From: Aporrectodea caliginosa
Taxonomy: Eukaryota; Annelida; Clitellata; Crassiclitellata; Lumbricidae
Direction: 5' to 3'
NCBI GenBank assembly: GCA_020284085.1
Contig: JACEVL010000005.1
Span: forward strand, 1,781,215 to 1,845,214
Length of the DNA: 64,000 nt
The translations under genes were made by a program, and so were the position numbers. The notes under the pieces were generated by a model, which had not been told where the DNA came from, made no database searches, and was given only the letters and a program-made list of their open reading frames with translations. Positions 59,532 to 64,000 of this stretch are shown here, piece after piece; within the stretch, counting starts at the first letter, position 1, and the number at the start of each line of letters is the position of its first letter.

Positions 59532-60642
59532 ATGCCTGTTGATAAATTTGGTCATACAGATTCTGGATCTATGCAGAGAGTTATAGCCGGAGGCGTTACG
59601 CTAACTCAGATAAATAATACTTTTCTAAGGCTAGATGGAAGCAACGACATTACCGGAGATATAGATATGGGTGGCCATCTTCTCGTAGGTTTACCGATTG
59701 ATTACCCCTCAGCTGGCAACGGTGATGAAGCCATTAGCTTTAGCCAGGCTACTGCTCTAATCGCCGATAAAATCACTAATAGCGCCGCGCCAACCGCTGA
59801 CAACCATTTAGCTAACAAAAAATACGTCGATGAACGAGACGCCACGAAGGTATCAAAGACTGGAGATACTATGACGGGTAATCTATTGTTAAACGTCGGG
59901 GCTGATCGTACGCGCACGATGGGTTGCAAGGATGTGAGAGGAAATAAACAATTCGTTTTATTGTTGGGTAGTATGACGAATAAAATGCAATGTCAGGCGA
60001 ACGCTCCTATAACGTTGCAAACGACTGACGGATTTTTATGCAAGCTAGGGGAGAACGATATTATAAGATTCGGTAAATCGTCTACCGATCGTAGAATCGA
60101 ACTGTATCAAAATATCGTGATGAATGAAAAATATATCGTTAATTTACACGATCCCGCCGAAGCTCAAGACGCGGCTACGAAGAATTACGTCGATAAGTCT
60201 TGGAAAAAGTGTCGCGTCGGATATATTCCTAATTTAGAAGCCAATAATAGTATGACCGGTTTCGTCGCTAGTGCCAGTTCGAGTAGCGAGGGGCATGAGG
60301 CGTACAGAGCTTTTAACAATCTCACATCGGGTGATTCTTGGTTTTCGAAGGTGATGGTATAACCTCTTGGTTACAGATAAAATGTCCCGAACCGGTTATA
60401 ATTTGGAGAGTCGCGTTGAAAGTTAGAATGAATATACAGGGGTCTTAGTCTCACCGCGAGTAACGATGGAATAACGTTTACGGCATTATTAGCGACGAAT
60501 GCTGCGATCACGGGACTGGCTTCCGGCATTTTTTAATATTTCAACGACGACCGCTTATCAGTATTACAGACTTACGGTGCCAGAGGATGAGTGGCTTAAC
60601 AATGGAATTGAGGTCATGCAATTATACGTTTACGATACATAA
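59532..60642 (+). pseudogene. Fibre-like protein 2, discoidin-like head, frame break
   Basis: The first 31 residues are nearly those of fibre 1 (MPVDKFGHTDSGSMQRVIAG). Shaft-like repeats follow: DIDMGGHLLVGLP, DNHLANKKYVDERDA, GDTMTGNLLL, AATKNYVDKSW. From residue about 237 the sequence (SMTGFVASASSSSEGHEAYR, AFNN) resembles the start of a discoidin/F5-8C-type carbohydrate-binding head, as in long-tail-fibre tips. The frame breaks near 60,355 and the head continues in other frames to a stop at 60,642. The upstream sequence (aataatatcg ... aaaaaaaaacatgcctgttg) matches that of fibre 1. Confidence 0.7.
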
Positions 60643-60659
60643 ATAGCTGAATTTAAATA

Positions 60660-60956
60660 GAAATTATCCAGATCTATTTAAATTCTTATAATTAACCGGT
60701 ACTCTCCTCGAAATTAATTAGTACTCTCCTCATCACCGCCGCTGCTCTCTCCTCACTGCTGCTACTCTCATCACTGCTTACACACTCTCATACCTATCGC
60801 TGGTTACTCGTACTCTCACTCATACTCCTCACTGCTACTACTCTCTCACTCGTACTCTCCTCACTACTCTCTCACTCTCCTCCTCACTCTAGTACTCCTC
60901 ACTACTCACCGCTACTCTCCTCACTCACTACTTTCCTCCTCACTACTACTACTCTC
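60660..60956. repeat. CT-rich (ctcctcactactactct) repeat between convergent Maverick gene blocks
   Basis: A degenerate pyrimidine-rich array separates rightward and leftward genes. No open gene. It may act as a transcription boundary; this is inference. Confidence 0.7.
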
Positions 60957-61328
60957 CTAGATCTTTCTGCTACTCTCTAACACTTTAATTTCGTATCTTT
61001 TTTTATATACTTTCCCGTTAAACATCGCTATTAAACCCGCGTTTTGGTTAAGCGCTTTCGCAGCCTTATACATCGATGAGTACGAATCGATCACACCCGT
61101 TTCCCGATCTAAAATTTCTACGCGTCTAGGGTGTGTTCTTATACGTTTCAACCTATCGTATTTTTCATCCTTACTCGTCACTTTCGGCGGTTGTTTCCAA
61201 TTTTCCACAACCTCCAGAGTAAGCACGCCTTTCTCGACTAACCGCGAAATCATTTGCGGTTTGTTGAGATAAGAATCTCCACGAATATTGTGTTGTTTCA
61301 TTAATTCTTTCAGTTCTGGCAGCTTCAT
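60957..61328 (-). CDS. SAP/Rho-N plus NUMOD1-like protein
   Basis: 123 codons, intact. The N-terminus (MKLPELKELMKQHNIRGDSY) is a SAP/Rho-N-like helix-extended-helix DNA-binding fold, similar to the N-terminus of the polymerase here. The C-terminus (DSYSSMYKAAKALNQNAGLI then GKVYKKRYEI) is a NUMOD1-like helix-turn-helix module, normally fused to homing nucleases. No nuclease core is present. The likely role is DNA binding; function in the element unknown. Minus-strand TATAAAAA lies 12-20 bp upstream of its ATG. Confidence 0.65.
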   Translation of the reverse strand: MKLPELKELMKQHNIRGDSYLNKPQMISRLVEKGVLTLEVVENWKQPPKVTSKDEKYDRLKRIRTHPRRVEILDRETGVIDSYSSMYKAAKALNQNAGLIAMFNGKVYKKRYEIKVLESSRKI

Positions 61329-61387
61329 GTTTTATTTTTATAATGATAATATTATTTCTTAAGTTAGAACTTTTTTTCATTAGACGT

Positions 61388-62696
61388 TTAGTACACCACG
61401 CTCATTTTCTGTCCATCGGATTGGAACTTTAACAACTTATCCGAAATTATAACCGCATAAGCTTGTGTCCCAGCAGCGACCGCCGCGTTAAAAATAGCTT
61501 TGATTTGGATATCTACGACCGACGATTTCAGTTTTTCCGACTGTTTACTAACGTCGAATACCATGAGCGGATATAGATCTTTATAATCGGCTGGTGTGAT
61601 GTTACTTTGCGTAATCAGTTGATCCATTCCGTAGAATTTTTCGCTAAACGTCGCCGCGTCTCTGTAAGCTCTCGAAAATTTCTGGTCGGGGAACGCGATA
61701 GGTCGTAGTCGACGGCTGGGTATCTCTCTTGATTCAACATCACGTACATGTTTTTGAGGTTGCAATGATCGAATATCGATGGGTTATGTTCTTGGTCGCC
61801 ATCGCGATTGGTTTGAAATCCGACGACTACCCACCTAGGTTTTTCCGGAGCCGTCTTGACGCTAAGACGCCAGCTAAAAGTAGTCGATTGAGGAACTGTT
61901 ATAGTATCGCATTGACGCGCTCTATAAGCAACTGGTAGCGACGCTTTCGATTCGATAGTTTTATATAACTGCGCCCTTTCCATATCCGACGGAGTAACGT
62001 GCGGCATAAACCACGAGATTTTCGCAACGTCGACTTTTCCCAGCTGCCGCATCCGCAGCTGCGAGTCTAAAAATAGCATCGTCGTCCGATTTGCGAACGT
62101 TAGCGTTAGCGTATGCTTCAGTCCGTATACTATTTTATCGTAATCTTCGCAAAATCCGAAAATATGGCTAAGAGGCACGATAAAACTAAACGTTCCTTTA
62201 GTCGTCGGTTGGTTTTTGAATAAGATACGCTTGACGAGTCGCGAAACCCGCGTTATCCGCTATAACCGCGGTTGCACCAGTGTCTTTACACCATAATTGG
62301 TTAAGGCCTTGCGCTTTAGCGAAGTCGTCCGGATATTTCAGCAAACCCAGCATCGTCGTTGCTTGTCCCGGGTGATATACCGTTTCCATTTCTTGATTCG
62401 ATAGGGAATATCCGATTTGACTGAAAAGATGCATAAGCCCGTTGTTGACGATGGCTACTGCGTCGGCATTAGCGTATGCGGTATTCATACCATCCGCTTT
62501 GAGTCAACCTACCTTCGATCAGCAAGTAAGACTCGGCGGGATGACAAAATAGATCTTGGGTTTCGATATTTATGCGAATCTCACCGGCTGAGTTAAGATT
62601 CGTTCTAGCTACGGGTTCGTATTCGTGCCATTCATATTTTTCAATTCCTTCGTCGACTGACGAGGCTTCTGTAAAGTTTAGAATATCCGATTGCAT
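61388..62696 (-). pseudogene. Major capsid protein candidate (Polinton MCP), about 436 codons, three frame breaks
   Basis: It starts at 62,696 (MQSDILNFTEASSVDEGIEK). Frame changes lie near 62,485, 62,200 and 61,705, and it ends at 61,388. Segments include HPGQATTMLGLLKYPDDF, SHIFGFCEDYDKIVYGLKH, FSWRLSVKTAPEKPRWVVV and SSVVDIQIKAIFNAAV. I recognise this as the widespread protein often annotated F54H12.2-like in invertebrates, assigned to the Polinton double-jelly-roll capsid family. It is the right size for that fold and lies next to the pVI-like gene, as in adintoviruses. Motif-level recognition only. Confidence 0.75.
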
Positions 62697-62741
62697 TTTT
62701 AATTACCGAGGAGATTTTTTTATATAGTTATCGCGCGAGTT

Positions 62742-63245
62742 TCAATCCCGCTCCGTTTTGTTGTTGTTGAGATGACGCACGAGATCTCGAATGGACACGG
62801 CATTCGAAGAAGGCTTTCCGAGTCCGTAACCGGCTAATATATTATTAATATTAGTTCCAGCGTTGCTACTACTAAGCCCCACGCCGTTATCGATTAACCT
62901 CGCTAAGATAGCCGCATTCTCTCGCGTAAGCGCTGGTGGTGGTATCGTTTCAACCTTTTGATTTTCGACTGCGCGCGGTGACAGTACCGATGATGCTAAA
63001 AGTTTAGCGGCGGCTTTATCTACCAATCGCTTACCAGCCTCTACTGCGGTATTCTTTCCAACCTCTAGGGCCTTTTTACCCAACTCTTTCGCGGCATCTT
63101 TACCTACGCTTAGAGCGGTCGAGGCGACTCGGTTAGCAACGCCTGATGTAAAGAGCCTCTTGAAAACTCCGGTAATAGTATCGAATATTCCAGCTCCTCC
63201 TATAACGTGTTGTTTCTTATATCTTCTTTTAGCGACGACTAGCAT
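62742..63245 (-). CDS. pVI-like minor virion protein
   Basis: 167 codons, intact. A basic start (MLVVAKRRYKKQH) is followed by a Gly-rich amphipathic segment (GGAGIFDTITGVFKRLF), then Ala/Lys helical repeats (GKDAAKELGKKALEVGKNTA) and a Ser/Asn-rich C-terminus with GYGLGKPSS. This composition and order resemble adenovirus pVI/pX-type membrane-lytic and core proteins found in adintoviruses; assignment by pattern. GG-A and AG-x-GL sites could be protease targets (inference). Its ATG lies 3 bp beyond the stop of the next leftward gene, inside a ttataaaaatg motif. Confidence 0.65.
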   Translation of the reverse strand: MLVVAKRRYKKQHVIGGAGIFDTITGVFKRLFTSGVANRVASTALSVGKDAAKELGKKALEVGKNTAVEAGKRLVDKAAAKLLASSVLSPRAVENQKVETIPPPALTRENAAILARLIDNGVGLSSSNAGTNINNILAGYGLGKPSSNAVSIRDLVRHLNNNKTERD

Positions 63246-63247
63246 TT

Positions 63248-64000
63248 TTATAATTGTAACATTAAGTTTTTATATCGCTCGCTATTCATCACTCCTTGTC
63301 TTAACAGTTCATCGCATATACCGACTATCTCGTTTCTAACCCCCGTATTACCCGCCTGGAAACTAGCCATTCGTAAAGACAACATTTCTACTAACGCATT
63401 CGGGTCTTGCGGAATAACTACGACTCCTTCACCTGTTGACCTGCTTTACCTTTCTTCGCTTCCCATATCGGTTTAATCCCAATCGGTTTAATATTTTTGT
63501 ACTTTTAGCCTCTACTCGATTTCGGTTTATTAGGATTGTTCGGTTGTTCTCATAGCATTCGTCGCGTGTAGAATCTCAGCGTAATCGTTGAGGTCGTTAC
63601 CGTGTATATCGACTCGTTCGGTTTCTTCATCGTTATTAATTCCCAGAGACCCGGAGTTCCGACGTAAGTCTTATCCTTAACCGTTATATCATCGCCTTGG
63701 ATGGTAATAGGCGTGTCTCCGATATAAAATTCTCCGTCTTTTTTAGAACGTATACCGAACGTCGTATCCGTAACTTTTTATTCGAAGCGTATCGTTGCAA
63801 GTACTCCGTGGCTATCTCTCCTAATTCTAAAGTTCTAACGTCAATTCGACTGGAGGATCCTCGTACGCCTCTATCGAAGGATACTGCGGAAACTGAATAG
63901 CTTTTAACGATGACGATATCGACGCGGGAAGCGCTTGTAGAGCGTTAGACGTGGCTGCTGAGTTTTCCTTAATAGTAGATAACAAAGCGTTTTGTTCTTT
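63248..64000 (-). pseudogene. Maverick virion-associated protein of unknown function, partial, several frame breaks
   Basis: Reading leftward from the window edge: EQNALLSTIKENSAATSNAL, then after breaks near 63,840 and 63,775 the segment DGEFYIGDTPITIQGDDI and TPGLWELITMKKPNESIY, another break near 63,600, then IPQDPNALVEMLSLRMASFQ and ICDELLRQGVMNSERYKNLM to a stop at 63,248. I recall this as a conserved companion of the capsid genes in animal Mavericks, but its role is not known to me. The start lies outside the window. Confidence 0.6.

Larger units (their letters stand above)
53440..64000. mobile_element. Maverick/Polinton (adintovirus-like) element, left part; runs off the window
   Basis: The gene set (family B polymerase, adenain-like protease, double-jelly-roll-type capsid candidate, pVI-like protein, fibre proteins) is that of animal Polintons, which integrate as 15-25 kb virus-like elements. 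Rightward genes occupy 53.5-60.6 kb and leftward genes 64.0-60.95 kb, converging on a CT-rich spacer. Retroviral-type integrase and packaging ATPase are not visible and should lie beyond 64 kb. Many genes have frame breaks, so as assembled the copy is defective. The left boundary is uncertain. Confidence 0.9.

Overview
This window looks like nuclear DNA of a marine invertebrate animal. The grounds are spliced exons with canonical splice sites, death-fold (CARD and TRADD-N-like) exons, RTE and CR1/L2-type LINE debris, hAT, piggyBac and Helitron remnants, tRNA-derived SINE-like repeats, long microsatellites and a Maverick/Polinton (adintovirus-like) element. The species cannot be fixed from the sequence. 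Most of the first 53 kb is repeats.

Layout. 1-1.5 kb: nothing recognised. 1.5-6.1 kb: a tandem satellite of about 195-198 bp with a conserved right-hand tail. 6.6-13.3 kb: nested small DNA elements (fold-back elements with short terminal tandem repeats, a piggyBac-like MITE, a hAT-like MITE), SINE-like repeats and simple repeats. 13.39-23.0 kb: a small three-exon host gene whose predicted 135-residue product carries an integrase-type H2C2 zinc-binding domain. Its 8.6 kb first intron is filled with inverted satellite blocks, a LINE fragment and a 3.8 kb transposon with ~850 bp terminal inverted repeats and an unclassified transposase-like protein. 23-29 kb: more MITEs, microsatellites and SINE-like repeats.

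29-46.3 kb: a tandem duplication of about 3 kb in which each copy keeps an F-box-like exon, followed by a CARD exon, a TRADD-N-like exon and an NHL-type beta-propeller exon. Phase-1 junctions are compatible across several of these, so they may form one or two innate-immune signalling genes. LINE remnants, a non-autonomous Helitron and a large AT-rich inverted-repeat element lie among them. 46.7-53.4 kb: LINE and hAT remnants, a minisatellite and mostly unassigned DNA.

53.4 kb to the window end: the left part of a Maverick/Polinton. Rightward genes are protein-primed-type family B DNA polymerase, HNH endonuclease, adenain-like cysteine protease and two paralogous fibre proteins. Leftward genes are a SAP/NUMOD1-like protein, the double-jelly-roll major capsid protein candidate, a pVI-like minor virion protein and a further virion-associated protein cut by the window edge. 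Integrase and packaging ATPase are not seen and would lie beyond 64 kb. Most of these genes carry single-base frame breaks while catalytic motifs persist, so the copy is either recently inactivated or affected by assembly indels. Start codons are preceded by a recurrent TATAAAA motif. A TAGGCCTA palindrome recurs 18 times in the host part and was not seen in the Maverick.
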